44,380 bases of DNA, taken from positions 1-44,380 of IMG/VR virus record IMGVR_UViG_3300011116_000636; one strand, given 5' to 3'. This stretch comes from a virus. A program made the position numbers and the translations under genes. Position 1 is the first letter of the stretch. The number at the start of each line of letters is the position of its first letter. Below, piece after piece: positions 1-7,667 of this stretch. The notes beneath the pieces are model-generated. The model worked only from the letters and a program-made list of their open reading frames with translations. It searched no databases and was not told where the DNA came from.

Positions 1-312
1 ATTAAACCTTAAAAAATCACCGTTTGAAGGTGTTGGCGCTGTGACATCTGTAAGAGAATCCAAGGTAGACGCAGCGGCTCCAGGAACAAACTTTGAACCG
101 TTGTACACAAGAGTTTGATTACTTACTGCTCCACTGACATCAATTTGTGCATAAGTTACATAATTATATGTAAGGCTAGTCCAAGTAGCAGAACCATTAC
201 CGATCTTAGTTTTTCCAGTGTCCGATTCTAAACCAAACTCTCCTGCGTCAAGAATCGGGTTTTCAGAAGTCCATGCAGCAGCAATTCCACGACGTATTTG
301 AATTAAAGCCAT
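1..312 (-). CDS. Tail fibre / receptor-binding protein, N-terminal part (3' end cut by window)
   Basis: I read 104 codons from the ATG at 312; the frame is still open at base 1, so the C-terminus lies outside. The start (MALIQIRRGIAAAW, then NPILDAGEFGLESDTGK and KIGNG) matches the short N-terminal domain of major-tropism-determinant and hyaluronidase-type phage fibres, whose usual pattern is IQLRRG..A.W...NP.L..GE.G.E.DTGK.K.GDG. This domain attaches fibres to the virion. The upstream gene's stop (TAA) directly abuts this ATG, and a GGAGAAGG sequence lies about 8 bases before it. The receptor-binding part is not visible. Family assignment is good; host specificity is unknown. Confidence 0.8.
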   Translation of the reverse strand, partial: MALIQIRRGIAAAWTSENPILDAGEFGLESDTGKTKIGNGSATWTSLTYNYVTYAQIDVSGAVSNQTLVYNGSKFVPGAAASTLDSLTDVTAPTPSNGDFLRFN

Positions 313-462
313 TTAATTTACACCTTCTCCATCAATTGAAAGTTTTGGGTCATAATTAATGCTTGCTGGTGTAAGACCACCAACGACACCACCATCAACT
401 GCGCTTGCTTGAGTTACTACTTCTGTATCTTGAATTAATAAGGTACCAACTACTTGGGGCAT
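313..462 (-). CDS. Small conserved tail-cassette protein (49 aa)
   Basis: The ATG at 462 opens a 49-residue frame that starts MPQVVGTLLIQDTEVV and ends DPKLSIDGEGVN. Its TAA is immediately followed by the ATG of the next fibre gene, so the two are translationally coupled. No known domain is recognised. Its place between two fibre genes suggests a tail component, perhaps a fibre connector or assembly peptide; this is inferred from position only. Confidence 0.6.
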   Translation of the reverse strand: MPQVVGTLLIQDTEVVTQASAVDGGVVGGLTPASINYDPKLSIDGEGVN

Positions 463-464
463 TT

Positions 465-1487
465 TTAACCAACCACCACTACACGGTATTGGTTAGTTGT
501 TGGGGCTGCAGCAAAAGCTACAGTAACTGTGTTTGCAGTCGCTGCTGATACGTCAGCAATAACAACGTCGTATGGACTCACTACTCTAAGAACTTGCACT
601 AGTACGTCTCTTGTATTTAAGTTGTGTGTAACAGTATAAGAAGTTGCTGCACCATCACCAACAGATGCGGAAACTTTCTGTAAACCTGAACCTACTGCGG
701 CTGTAACAAATGCTGTCGTGGCAACAGCAGTGGTGTTGTTACCAGCAGTTTGTGTGGTAGCGATAGTGCCAGTCGGAAGTGTTGGTGTTCCTGTAAATGT
801 TGGCGACGCAAGCGGAGCCTTTAATGCAAGATTGTTTGTAACTGTTGTTGAAAAAGAAGCATCATTACCTAACGCCGAAGCCAATTCATTTAACGTGTCT
901 AATGCACCTGGTGCACTGTTAATAAGAGCCGTGATTTCTCCGCGAACAAACGCAGTCGTAGCAACTTTAGTGGAACTGTCCAAAGCAGTTTGTGTGGTAG
1001 CAATTGTTCCCGTAGGAAGGGTTGGTGTTCCTGTAAATGTTGGTGACGCCAAGTTTGCTTTGAGAGCATCCGCAGTATCCACATATGCTGTGGTAGCAAC
1101 TGCCGTGGTGTTATTAGAAGCGGATTGTGTTGTAGCGATAGTACCAGTTGGTAGGGTTGGTGTACCAGTGAAAGTTGGAGAAGCGAGTGGCGCTTTGGTG
1201 TTTATCTGCGTTTGGATAGCAGAGGTAACACCATCTACATAGTTGAGTTCAGTTGTAGAGAGTATTGCGCCATCAAGAATATTAATTTCAGCAGCATCGG
1301 CGGTAACGCCGTTAAGACCTACTGGTTCCCAAATAGTTCCGTTATATACACGTAGTTCATTTGCCGTTGTATTGTAATATATTTTACCAACTTCTGCACC
1401 AGATGCTGGGTCAGAAGCAAGATTTTGAATGACAGCATTTTGAAGTTCATTGCTGGCTAAGTCAATATTATTTAGAAAAAGAGGCAC
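465..1487 (-). CDS. Tail fibre protein with three tandem repeats (340 aa)
   Basis: A fibre protein starting at GTG 1487, with AGGA seven bases upstream. Residues 1-100 contain a [20 protein letters not shown] element typical of phage fibre N-regions and an AEINILDG...LNYVDGVTS segment. [21 protein letters not shown] unit starts near residues 101, 146 and 226, each followed by a short variable stretch and an A.ATTA(F/Y)V motif; such repeats form trimeric beta-helical shafts. The last ~70 residues ([17 protein letters not shown]...) form a beta tip domain also seen, more diverged, in the gene at 1500-1826. It probably reaches the host surface as part of the tail. The repeats are also nearly identical at DNA level, so copy number could change by recombination. 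Confidence 0.85.
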   Translation of the reverse strand: MPLFLNNIDLASNELQNAVIQNLASDPASGAEVGKIYYNTTANELRVYNGTIWEPVGLNGVTADAAEINILDGAILSTTELNYVDGVTSAIQTQINTKAPLASPTFTGTPTLPTGTIATTQSASNNTTAVATTAYVDTADALKANLASPTFTGTPTLPTGTIATTQTALDSSTKVATTAFVRGEITALINSAPGALDTLNELASALGNDASFSTTVTNNLALKAPLASPTFTGTPTLPTGTIATTQTAGNNTTAVATTAFVTAAVGSGLQKVSASVGDGAATSYTVTHNLNTRDVLVQVLRVVSPYDVVIADVSAATANTVTVAFAAAPTTNQYRVVVVG

Positions 1488-1499
1488 TAATAATCCTGT

Positions 1500-1826
1500 C
1501 TATGATATATATACTTTCCCACCAAAACCTGCAGTAAAGTTTATCACAAGTTGATTAACACTAGTATGAGTAACATCACCGTATACCTTGCTACCAGCAC
1601 TATCTACTACAGATACCCCACCTGGAAAATACCCTAAATTATGAATTACTGTCCAAGTTGCTGACGCTGAAGATTGTGTGTGTACATAAGTACCACCTCC
1701 AGCACCAGCAGGACCAGCAGGACCAGCAGGACCTGTAGCACCCGCAGGACCAGCATTTCCAACATCTGCAACTTTTACAGTGGTTTTTTTCTTAGCACCA
1801 GAAACTATTACGGTTTTATTTGTCAC
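1500..1826 (-). CDS. Collagen-like tail fibre / tip protein
   Basis: A short fibre protein with a collagen-like Gly-X-Y run (about seven triplets rich in Pro/Ala, near AGPAGATGPAGPAG) followed by a beta domain, WTVIHNLGYFPGGVSVVDSAG, related to the tip domain of the 465-1487 protein. Collagen runs trimerise phage fibres. I chose the GTG at 1826 because it overlaps the upstream stop as GTGA, the junction style used elsewhere here; it gives 108 residues. A longer frame from TTG 1883 (127 residues) would overlap the upstream gene by 61 bases and is less likely. Confidence 0.75.
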   Translation of the reverse strand: MTNKTVIVSGAKKKTTVKVADVGNAGPAGATGPAGPAGPAGAGGGTYVHTQSSASATWTVIHNLGYFPGGVSVVDSAGSKVYGDVTHTSVNQLVINFTAGFGGKVYIS

Positions 1827-2545
1827 GGTGGAGCCGAAATAGAAGTTTCCACAACAATCGTTCCTTGAACCAAACATTCCCAATCGCCAACAGAATCTTT
1901 AACGAACAATTCAAAAGGGTATGAACCAGCAGCAATATTATTAGTGTCAGAAATGTGCATTTCTAAACTTGCACCAGTACTTGGGGCAAGATACCCACGT
2001 TTGTTTGCTGGACTTAAAGCAATAACTGTTGCTTCTGAAGGTTTAGATGCATACCAGCGTAAGTCAAGAACTGTCGTTCCATTTGAGTCATCTGCTTGCA
2101 AATATGCGTCTTGGATAGTAAGAATGTCTCCAGCGTCATCTTGCCAAGTAAATACACGACGATAGTCTGTGTGCTGTTTGTAGCGAATTTCCATTACGCT
2201 TGTATCCTCCAATGGGGTAACATTATCATATGAACTAACCGTAATAGTGCCTTTTGCAACTGGTTGGTACACACTTTCGTTTACACCAATTGTAACATCA
2301 GCCCACACATCATAGTTAAGAGCGCCTACTGGTAAGTCCCTAGTTTCTTCTCCGTCTAGCGACAGTTTTATAATTCCTTCTGGAGTTACTTCAGTTGCTA
2401 TTTGTTTTTTGTTACTACTGCTAATAGCAATATACGCTTTTGGATTATCAATATTAACCCTATAATGGGTTAGTTTACTTTTTACACAGATATGACGTGT
2501 CCAAGGCAACCCACGTGTAATACTGTACTGAACGTTAGTTGTCAT
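1823..2545 (-). CDS. Tail-associated protein with two tandem beta-sandwich-like halves (240 aa)
   Basis: No named family is recognised with certainty. Two halves of about 115 residues look like a tandem duplication: each starts with an R...W..D or RGLPWTR element, has a LSL or LEM strand, and ends in a matching segment (LPVGALNYDVWADV...VAKGTITV versus IAAGSYPFELFV...LVQGTIVV). This pattern of (A)G.Y.(F/V)...V....G.I.V resembles upper-baseplate domains of siphophages. It sits between fibre genes and the lysis-like pair, so a baseplate or fibre-attachment role is inferred. ATG at 2545, no overlap with the gene upstream. Confidence 0.65.
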   Translation of the reverse strand: MTTNVQYSITRGLPWTRHICVKSKLTHYRVNIDNPKAYIAISSSNKKQIATEVTPEGIIKLSLDGEETRDLPVGALNYDVWADVTIGVNESVYQPVAKGTITVSSYDNVTPLEDTSVMEIRYKQHTDYRRVFTWQDDAGDILTIQDAYLQADDSNGTTVLDLRWYASKPSEATVIALSPANKRGYLAPSTGASLEMHISDTNNIAAGSYPFELFVKDSVGDWECLVQGTIVVETSISAPP

Positions 2546-2559
2546 GGGTTAATTTTACC

Positions 2560-2727
2560 TTATTCTGACTTCTTAAGTGCGGTGCCTACCATGTGAAACA
2601 CTAAAGAAAGGGAGGCTATCCGTAAACCCCATTTTAAAGTATCTCCACTAAGCGTAATTAGAACCATGGCAGTTCCACCCAATGTCCATGACAGGGCAAG
2701 AATCTCATCTACATATTTTTTCATCAT
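2560..2727 (-). CDS. Holin-like small membrane protein (55 aa)
   Basis: A 55-residue frame starting MMKKYVDEILALSW at 2727 and ending TALKKSE. It has two hydrophobic segments, about residues 9-27 and 34-51, separated by a short polar turn, with charged ends. This is the profile of a class II holin or a small phage membrane protein. The ATG overlaps the stop of the 635-residue gene (TAATG), so the two are co-translated. No recognisable endolysin lies beside it; the only muralytic domain in the window is at 31.7-32.2 kb, so the holin role is inferred from topology alone. Confidence 0.6.
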   Translation of the reverse strand: MMKKYVDEILALSWTLGGTAMVLITLSGDTLKWGLRIASLSLVFHMVGTALKKSE

Positions 2728-4634
2728 TATCCTTTTTTGCGAGATGCAGCAGATTGTGACGAACTAGTTGTAGGAATAGGTAAAGGTGCTATAAATAATA
2801 CAGCAGTTGCGGCTATCACTGCACGACGTGCTGAAATGGAAATACTAGAACCAGTAGGAACGTATTCGTCAAAAACTCCTTCAAATACGTTTATTTCTTC
2901 TTCAAAGGCTTTTTTTACCTCTTCTGGTGCGTTTTGAACGGCGTTTACGATGGCAGCCCCATCCTCTGGCGACACCTCTGACGAAACCACGGCATCAAAC
3001 ACTTCCGTTGCTTGTTCTCCGCTAATACTTTCTAACACCTTTGAACTTGTTGCAAGTTCTGTTGCCTGTTCTGCATTAACTCCGTTTTTTTGTTTAATAA
3101 TCAAAGTGACTACTTCATAAACTTGTTCTTTAGAGATAACATCTGATTCAAGAACGTTAACTATTGCCTCAAACTTCTCTTTGTCAAGTTTGGTTTCCAA
3201 CACAGCCGTAAACGTTTCAATCAAAACTTTGTCTGTTACTACCTCATTAAAAATAGCGTCAACAACGGTTTTAAATTCTTCAGCGTCAAGTTCTCCGCTT
3301 AGTATTTCTTGGGCTAATTCAATGGTTTTGTCATCTGATATATTATCATTAAATACAGCATTAAAAACTGCCGCTAATTCTTCGTTTGAAAGTTCTTGTT
3401 CAAGCAGACTGTCAACATCACTCAACAATTCTTCAACGGTGTTATTTTCTAGGTTTTTAATAAAATCTAATACTTGCTCATTTTTAACAATTGGTGGTAA
3501 AGTAATAGGTAATGAACTCTCTACTGGTGGTACTTCTGTTTGTGTTGTTTGTACTTGTGGCTGTACTGGTGCTGTTTGCTGCGTTGTTTCAACGGGAAGA
3601 ATTGTCTGAGGAACAGTCAAAGTTCGGTCAGTCGTATTGGGACGAGGAACGAAAGGAACGGTTATAGATGTTGGTGGTGCAGTTGTTTCAAGTGGTGGTG
3701 GCACTGTTTCAGGTAGTCGCGTATCTGTTGTCAGAGGTATATCAATTTTTGGCTTTAGTTCTACTGTTGTTGGTGGACTGGTCGTTTCAATGGGTCGCAC
3801 TTCTATTGGTTGCGCTATTGTCCCCGTGGGTACTGTTAAAACGGGTTCTATTACGATTGGAGAAGGGGGAATGGTAACAGGTGCGACATAGACGGAAGTT
3901 GTTGTTTGTTCTATCGGTGGGGCTATTGTGGTCGTCATGGCAATGGTGGTCAACGTTGTGGTCGTTGCTGGTTGAGTTGTTGATGTTGTTGTGGAAGTTT
4001 CTTCAGGAAGGATTGATGTAGATGTTGATGCAGGCAATAGCGTTGTCGTATTTTGGTTTAGTGTTGTGGTGGTTGTGGCGGTGGTTGAAGTTGTAGTCGT
4101 TGGTACTACCTGAGTAGTAAACGCAACATCAGGAACTATCTGCCATCCTGTGTTGTTAATATTCCATGCCAACATGTAACACGCGCCACCAGTTGCTTCA
4201 AAATGCCAACCGTTTAAAGAGTATTGCCCTTCTGGTAACACGAAGTTTGTTGGTGCTGACCATGAGCATCCTTTGAGATTCCATGTGCCGAACTCTGCTG
4301 TGTCACCAATCCTGACTGTGCCACCGTCATCGGCTGCGACCATGAAACTGATTGTCTGATTCTCTGGAATCGTGATCGCGCCAGAGTAATGAACCATAAA
4401 GTAATCGTTTGGGCATTGTTGAAATGGTTCGCTGCTAAAGTTACGGTTTATGTTGTTTTCTAACTCCGAGCCACAAGTCTGGTACGCAGTGTCTGACCGT
4501 GTTGGCGGTATATTAGAAATGACATAGTAGGTCGCTTGCAAACCAGATTCGTAAGTTGCTTTAACAGTGCTAGGTGCAAACCATGAAAACATGGCAATGA
4601 CCCAGAATATCCAAGCACCTTTGTGGCGACGCAT
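2727..4634 (-). CDS. Secreted PA14-like protein with Thr-rich linker, helical repeats and C-terminal membrane anchor (635 aa)
   Basis: Residues 1-27 form a signal peptide (MRRHKGAWIFWVIAMFSWFA, cleavage near VKA). Residues ~30-178 look like a PA14 carbohydrate-binding domain: GLQATYYV start, HYSGAITIPENQTISFMVAADDGGTVRIGD core and an EGQYSLNGWHFEATGGACYML end. Residues ~179-395 are a Thr/Pro-rich, stalk-like linker. Residues ~410-590 are acidic helices in ~27-residue repeats (EELLSDVDSLLEQEL, EEFKTVVDAIFNE, EKFEAIVNVLES). A hydrophobic segment near 598-615 and a basic tail (AASRKKG) anchor the end. Such proteins occur in Acidimicrobiia. It could sit in the host envelope, or be a virion-surface sugar-binding protein. 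It follows a TATACT box and a strong leader hairpin. Confidence 0.7.
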   Translation of the reverse strand: MRRHKGAWIFWVIAMFSWFAPSTVKATYESGLQATYYVISNIPPTRSDTAYQTCGSELENNINRNFSSEPFQQCPNDYFMVHYSGAITIPENQTISFMVAADDGGTVRIGDTAEFGTWNLKGCSWSAPTNFVLPEGQYSLNGWHFEATGGACYMLAWNINNTGWQIVPDVAFTTQVVPTTTTSTTATTTTTLNQNTTTLLPASTSTSILPEETSTTTSTTQPATTTTLTTIAMTTTIAPPIEQTTTSVYVAPVTIPPSPIVIEPVLTVPTGTIAQPIEVRPIETTSPPTTVELKPKIDIPLTTDTRLPETVPPPLETTAPPTSITVPFVPRPNTTDRTLTVPQTILPVETTQQTAPVQPQVQTTQTEVPPVESSLPITLPPIVKNEQVLDFIKNLENNTVEELLSDVDSLLEQELSNEELAAVFNAVFNDNISDDKTIELAQEILSGELDAEEFKTVVDAIFNEVVTDKVLIETFTAVLETKLDKEKFEAIVNVLESDVISKEQVYEVVTLIIKQKNGVNAEQATELATSSKVLESISGEQATEVFDAVVSSEVSPEDGAAIVNAVQNAPEEVKKAFEEEINVFEGVFDEYVPTGSSISISARRAVIAATAVLFIAPLPIPTTSSSQSAASRKKG

Positions 4635-4650
4635 ATTGTCAGAGACCCAA

Positions 4651-4676
4651 AACGGGCAACCCGCAGGTCACCCGTT
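4651..4676 (-). terminator. Strong hairpin in leader of the PA14 gene (terminator or attenuator)
   Basis: On the minus strand AACGGGTGACC and GGTTGCCCGTT pair along 11 positions (two G-T wobbles) around a TGCG loop, followed by TTTTGGG. It lies after the stop of the 4716-5207 gene and between a TATACT box (4698-4703) and the start of the PA14 gene. It can end transcription from upstream or act as a 5' leader structure for the PA14 message. The T-run is short, so termination strength is uncertain. Confidence 0.6.
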
Positions 4677-4697
4677 CGGTGAGAACACTCGTTTTAC

Positions 4698-4703
4698 AGT
4701 ATA
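4698..4703 (-). promoter_or_regulatory. TATACT -10-like box before PA14 gene
   Basis: TATACT on the minus strand, in the gap between the 4716-5207 gene and the PA14 gene. The predicted start of transcription near 4690 gives a leader of roughly 57 bases that contains the hairpin at 4651-4676. The same hexamer precedes several other units in the window. Confidence 0.45.
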
Positions 4704-4715
4704 ACATAACAAACA

Positions 4716-5207
4716 TCATGCGTAATGTTCGTTGTACTGTTCCCCGTTTTCTGTCACCCATTCATGCAAATCTTGATGTACTTTTTGTGGAGAAGGCCAT
4801 TCTTCTGATTTCATTGGGCTAAGTATGCCATGTTTTTCATAGTCAACATAAGATATTAAATCAACTGCACCGTGTTTAGGGTGGTGGATATCCATGCTGG
4901 CTCCTCTGTGAATACCGTAATAACCAGATGGATGAGATACTCGGTAATGGAAACCCTCTCCCATATCTGGGTCAATGGTTAATTTTCCAGGACCTTCTTT
5001 ATACTTTTGTGCAAACGCTTCTTCTGTTTTATTTTTTTCTGTTAAAAACATATGCTCAGCATCGTGAAAACCTGACAACTCAGCAAAAGAATTTAATATA
5101 CCTTCGGCAAGCGCTTCTCCTCTTTCTTGTGCGGATGCGCGTTTAATGCGTTCGTTGGCAATGCGTTCGTTATTATGCCCAGCATCAAAATGTTCGTTAC
5201 GTCCCAT
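4716..5207 (-). CDS. Unknown protein, possible tagged effector (163 aa)
   Basis: Not recognised. I chose the ATG at 5207 (MGRNEHFDAGHNNERIANER), which overlaps the upstream stop; a TTG at 5231 would add eight residues but run deeper into the upstream gene. The protein is soluble and His-rich, with a helical N-terminal half (AQERGEALAEGILNSFAEL) and a C-terminal part containing GEGFHYRVSHPSGYYGIHRG and HHPKHGAVDLI. The NEHFDAGH start loosely resembles the AHEHLN tags on other proteins in this cassette. It is the last gene of its run before the PA14 unit. Confidence 0.6.
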   Translation of the reverse strand: MGRNEHFDAGHNNERIANERIKRASAQERGEALAEGILNSFAELSGFHDAEHMFLTEKNKTEEAFAQKYKEGPGKLTIDPDMGEGFHYRVSHPSGYYGIHRGASMDIHHPKHGAVDLISYVDYEKHGILSPMKSEEWPSPQKVHQDLHEWVTENGEQYNEHYA

Positions 5208-5361
5208 AAACACTCTTGGTCTTGTCAACAATGTATTTTACTCTAATTTTCTTTGCGTTTTCAACAGGCTCTAATGACAATTTAGGCACCAGCACTTCTT
5301 TTCCTTTTTCATTTATTTCTTTTTCGTTGTATTCCCACATCCATTGCATGCCATTACCCAT
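5197..5361 (-). CDS. Small unknown protein (54 aa)
   Basis: The frame from ATG 5361 reads MGNGMQWMWEYNEKEINEKG and ends DKTKSVYGT. It overlaps the gene upstream by eight bases (ATGGGTAA) and the gene downstream by eleven, matching the junctions of its neighbours. Charged and short; no domain recognised. Support for coding comes from the coupling and the lack of any competing frame. Confidence 0.55.
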   Translation of the reverse strand: MGNGMQWMWEYNEKEINEKGKEVLVPKLSLEPVENAKKIRVKYIVDKTKSVYGT

Positions 5362-5695
5362 TTTTTTTATTCTCCATTCTGCGCTGAAATTGTTTTAAAC
5401 TTTCTGCTTTTCGCGGAAAATCAGAGCCAACAGACCTGTGGGCGCGACGTAGTTCGGATTCAAAATTTTGAGTTCCTCTATTTCCCCCACTTCCTGAACC
5501 AGAAGTAGTTACTGAACCGTCATCTTTAATGTGTATTGTGACATGTCCATTTCTTGTTTGTTGAGCAATCATTGGATAACCACTATCTATAGCACGCATT
5601 AATACATCTTTTTTGTCTTTATCTGTTGACAAGGAACGAACGTGTCCAGCATGCATTACATGTTGCTCCCAATTAAGGTTTGACGGTGATACCAT
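5354..5695 (-). CDS. Unknown basic protein with NWEQH start motif (113 aa)
   Basis: Start at ATG 5695, fixed by TAATG overlap with the zinc-ribbon gene. The N-terminus MVSPSNLNWEQHVMHAGH shares (L/I)NWEQH with the otherwise unrelated 14100-14390 protein (MAAHEHINWEQHHGK). The middle carries YPMIAQQTRNGHVTIHIKDDGS, a two-strand element, then a Gly/Ser linker and a basic C-terminal helix (RRAHRSVGSDFPRKAESLKQF). Function unknown; the shared start suggests a common sorting signal or a common ancestral domain. Confidence 0.6.
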   Translation of the reverse strand: MVSPSNLNWEQHVMHAGHVRSLSTDKDKKDVLMRAIDSGYPMIAQQTRNGHVTIHIKDDGSVTTSGSGSGGNRGTQNFESELRRAHRSVGSDFPRKAESLKQFQRRMENKKNG

Positions 5696-5856
5696 TAATA
5701 GACACCTTCGCAACAAGAATCCCGCTCACCACAGTTATAGCAACGGTAATGAGCATGTTCTGGGGTCATTTCAGAACCACAACGAATACATTGGGTAGAT
5801 GTATCTGGAACTTTGATAGAACAACAGAGTTCTGGCTTTTCAACATTAATGTTCAT
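5695..5856 (-). CDS. Small zinc-ribbon protein (53 aa)
   Basis: ATG 5856 overlaps the stop of the preceding gene (TAATG). The sequence has two CxxC knuckles, CIRC and CYNC, 17 residues apart, within TQCIRCGSEMTPEHAHYRCY, plus extra cysteines at CC near both ends. This is a typical zinc ribbon, which would bind nucleic acid or stabilise a protein contact. No further family is recognised. Confidence 0.65.
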   Translation of the reverse strand: MNINVEKPELCCSIKVPDTSTQCIRCGSEMTPEHAHYRCYNCGERDSCCEGVY

Positions 5857-6014
5857 TACGCGCTCAACCTCATGGTTATCTCCCAAGCACCATTTCCTAC
5901 TTTGTCAACTTTTACAAGATACACGTTTTTGTACCCTTGTGCAGCCGCTTGAGATTTTGCCATAGAAATAGCATCAGCCATAGATTGGGTGTAGATTGGG
6001 AACTTAACAACCAT
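5856..6014 (-). CDS. Small unknown protein (52 aa)
   Basis: Start at ATG 6014 (MVVKFPIYTQSMADAISMAK). An upstream extension to 6095 would run across the divergent gene and is rejected. The sequence reads as strand-helix-strand (VVKFPIY, SMADAISMAKSQAAAQGY, VYLVKVDKVGNGAWEITMRL), a compact alpha/beta fold of a kind common in small phage proteins. It is the first gene of a minus-strand run facing the plus-strand glycosyltransferase, with only 37 bases between them. Confidence 0.55.
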   Translation of the reverse strand: MVVKFPIYTQSMADAISMAKSQAAAQGYKNVYLVKVDKVGNGAWEITMRLSA

Positions 6015-6020
6015 TATACT
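6015..6020 (+). promoter_or_regulatory. TATACT box for plus-strand glycosylation genes
   Basis: TATACTTAAGT on the plus strand, followed by AAGGAG six bases before the ATG at 6052. The same 11 bases recur before the 37523-37756 gene. ACTTAAGT is itself a palindrome, so a dimeric regulator could bind here between the divergent units. Confidence 0.45.
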
Positions 6021-6051
6021 TAAGTTTACACCAAATATACAAGGAGAAAAC

Positions 6052-6762
6052 ATGATAGTAGTTGGCACAACATTACATGCGTTTGTTATGGACAACGAGG
6101 ACCATTGGGGTTCATGGATGAGAAATGCGGAAAAAGTAAAGGAAGAATATCAGCATTTTGGAAATTGGACTGATGTAAAATACTTTGCTGCAATTCAAAT
6201 TGACTCTCGTGGTTTAGAGCCGTTTGGTCCATTTCTTAAAAGGCTTGAGGAAGTTGGAGGAGAGTTTTGGACATACTCTCTTGATGATGGTCGTACAGAA
6301 GTAACCACCAAAAACAGAATTCGCCACATTACTGTTGGTCAAAACCTTGTAAATGATTTTGCAATGTCAATACCGTCATGTACGCACATGTTGTTTATGG
6401 CTGCAGACACAATGCCACCAAACGACATTTTGCCTAAAATGTTAGAAATGAACCATCCTTTATGCGCTCCATATATCACTACATACGGACTGCGTGGACC
6501 AAGGGTTGATAAGTACTCATTTCCCGTAATGAACGCAATGGCTTCTGCTGCTGCAATTTTTATTGCTCGTGAGGTGTTTTCTGGAATTAGGTGGAGATGG
6601 GATATGGATAAAAACATGTCTGATGACCCATGCTTTCACCATGATGCTTTGCATTACTTAAAGATTCCAACCTACGTGCGCGAGGACTGTAAGGCTCAAC
6701 ATTTCCCAATATCAGTTGGGGCAATTGAAACCCGTGGTCATGATATGAAGGTACACAGGTGA
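6052..6762 (+). CDS. GT-A-type glycosyltransferase-like protein (236 aa)
   Basis: One of only three plus-strand genes. Residues 1-120 have the alternating strands and helices of a nucleotide-sugar-binding fold, and TRYxLFMAADTMPP-like text at about 113-123 (HMLFMAADTMPPNDIL) fits the metal-binding DxD region of family 2-type glycosyltransferases, followed by a typical PKMLEMNHPLCAPYITTYG segment. It would transfer a sugar to a protein, DNA base or surface glycan; the acceptor is unknown. An ideal AAGGAG precedes the ATG. It overlaps the epimerase gene by four bases (GTGA), so the pair probably makes and transfers a modified sugar. Confidence 0.65.
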   Translation: MIVVGTTLHAFVMDNEDHWGSWMRNAEKVKEEYQHFGNWTDVKYFAAIQIDSRGLEPFGPFLKRLEEVGGEFWTYSLDDGRTEVTTKNRIRHITVGQNLVNDFAMSIPSCTHMLFMAADTMPPNDILPKMLEMNHPLCAPYITTYGLRGPRVDKYSFPVMNAMASAAAIFIAREVFSGIRWRWDMDKNMSDDPCFHHDALHYLKIPTYVREDCKAQHFPISVGAIETRGHDMKVHR

Positions 6763-7622
6763 AAGTTTTAATTACTGGAGATGCAGGGTTTGTTGGAACC
6801 CATTTTAGAAAAGCACTGTCTGAACATGAAATTGTTGGAGTAGACATTAAAAATGGGCTAGATGCTAGGCATTTTTTTGCAACCGACAATACATATTTTG
6901 ATTTAGTGATTCACCTTGCCGCAATAGTTGGTGGACGAGCAACAATTGAAGGTTCTCCACTTTCTGTAGCGGTAGATTTAGCAATAGATTCTGATATGTT
7001 CCAATGGGCGTTAAAAACACGTCCAGGGAGAGTTGTTTACTTTTCTTCTTCGGCAGCATACCCAATTTATCTACAAAACCATAATTCAACTCATAAACTT
7101 ATTGAGTCTAATATAAATCTAGATGACGTTAATTCTCCAGATTTAACTTATGGTTGGGCAAAGTTAACAGGTGAAATGCTTGCTAAACATGCGGAAGATA
7201 AGGGTTTAAGAGTACACGTATTTAGACCATTCTCAGGGTATGGTGAAGACCAATCTCTTGATTACCCTTTTCCATCATTTATTGAACGGGGAGCAAAAAA
7301 AGAAAATCCATTCAAAATATGGGGAACTGGGAATCAAGTTAGAGACTTTATACATATTAGTGATGTTGTTAACGCAACCCTTGAAGCAGTGAAAAATGAT
7401 ATTGAAGGTCCTGTAAACCTTGGAACTGGTGTTCCTTGTTCTTTTAACCAATTGGCAGAAATGGTTACAAGGATTGCTGGCTACAACCCAGAGTTTGAAA
7501 GGATTATTGGTGCACCAGAAGGTGTTCAATACCGTGTGTGTAACCCATCAAAAATGCTTAGTTTTTATAAACCTAAGATATCGCTTGAGCAAGGTATAGA
7601 ATTGTCTTTAAAGAACAGATAA
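6759..7622 (+). CDS. NAD-dependent sugar epimerase/dehydratase (287 aa)
   Basis: An extended short-chain dehydrogenase. The nucleotide-binding motif is TGDAGFVG (residues 6-13), the DLVIHLAA strand follows at 48-55, the SSSAAY active-site serine region at 96-101, and the catalytic YGWAK at 131-135. RDFIHISDVVNATLEA and NLGTG in the C-terminal half are also typical. Length is close to GDP-fucose synthase or UDP-glucose 4-epimerase relatives (~300). It converts a nucleotide sugar; the exact substrate cannot be read. The GTG start overlaps the glycosyltransferase stop. Confidence 0.88.
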   Translation: MKVLITGDAGFVGTHFRKALSEHEIVGVDIKNGLDARHFFATDNTYFDLVIHLAAIVGGRATIEGSPLSVAVDLAIDSDMFQWALKTRPGRVVYFSSSAAYPIYLQNHNSTHKLIESNINLDDVNSPDLTYGWAKLTGEMLAKHAEDKGLRVHVFRPFSGYGEDQSLDYPFPSFIERGAKKENPFKIWGTGNQVRDFIHISDVVNATLEAVKNDIEGPVNLGTGVPCSFNQLAEMVTRIAGYNPEFERIIGAPEGVQYRVCNPSKMLSFYKPKISLEQGIELSLKNR

Positions 7623-7643
7623 TCAGTAATATTAAAAATTATA

Positions 7644-7667
7644 CCCGTGCTTATCTTTTAAAACGGG
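7644..7667. terminator. Possible bidirectional hairpin between converging genes
   Basis: CCCGT (7644-7648) and ACGGG (7663-7667) can pair around a 14-base AT-rich loop, lying between the converging epimerase gene and the 7651-8061 gene (it covers the latter's last codons). T-rich sequence follows on the minus strand. The stem is only five pairs, so this is weak. Confidence 0.35.

Noticed and set aside
718-1242. Long open frame on the plus strand opposite the tail fibre
   Set aside because: It is the antisense of a repeat-rich Ala/Thr/Val gene; no ribosome site, repeats mirror the fibre repeats.
465-1250. Possible CRISPR or other spaced repeat array
   Set aside because: Repeats are in frame and encode the fibre shaft; spacing 135 and 240 bases, not spacer-like. 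No CRISPR array was seen in the window.
1-2545. Diversity-generating retroelement linked to the Mtd-like fibre
   Set aside because: The Mtd-type N-terminal domain is common in phage fibres; no reverse transcriptase or template repeat is visible here.
3181-3891. Plus-strand open frames opposite the PA14 gene
   Set aside because: They are shadows of the Thr-rich linker and helical repeats, low-complexity Val/Gly-rich, without starts or coupling.
6339-7529. Minus-strand frames opposite the glycosyltransferase and epimerase
   Set aside because: Shadows of clear plus-strand enzymes, with no starts coupled to neighbours.
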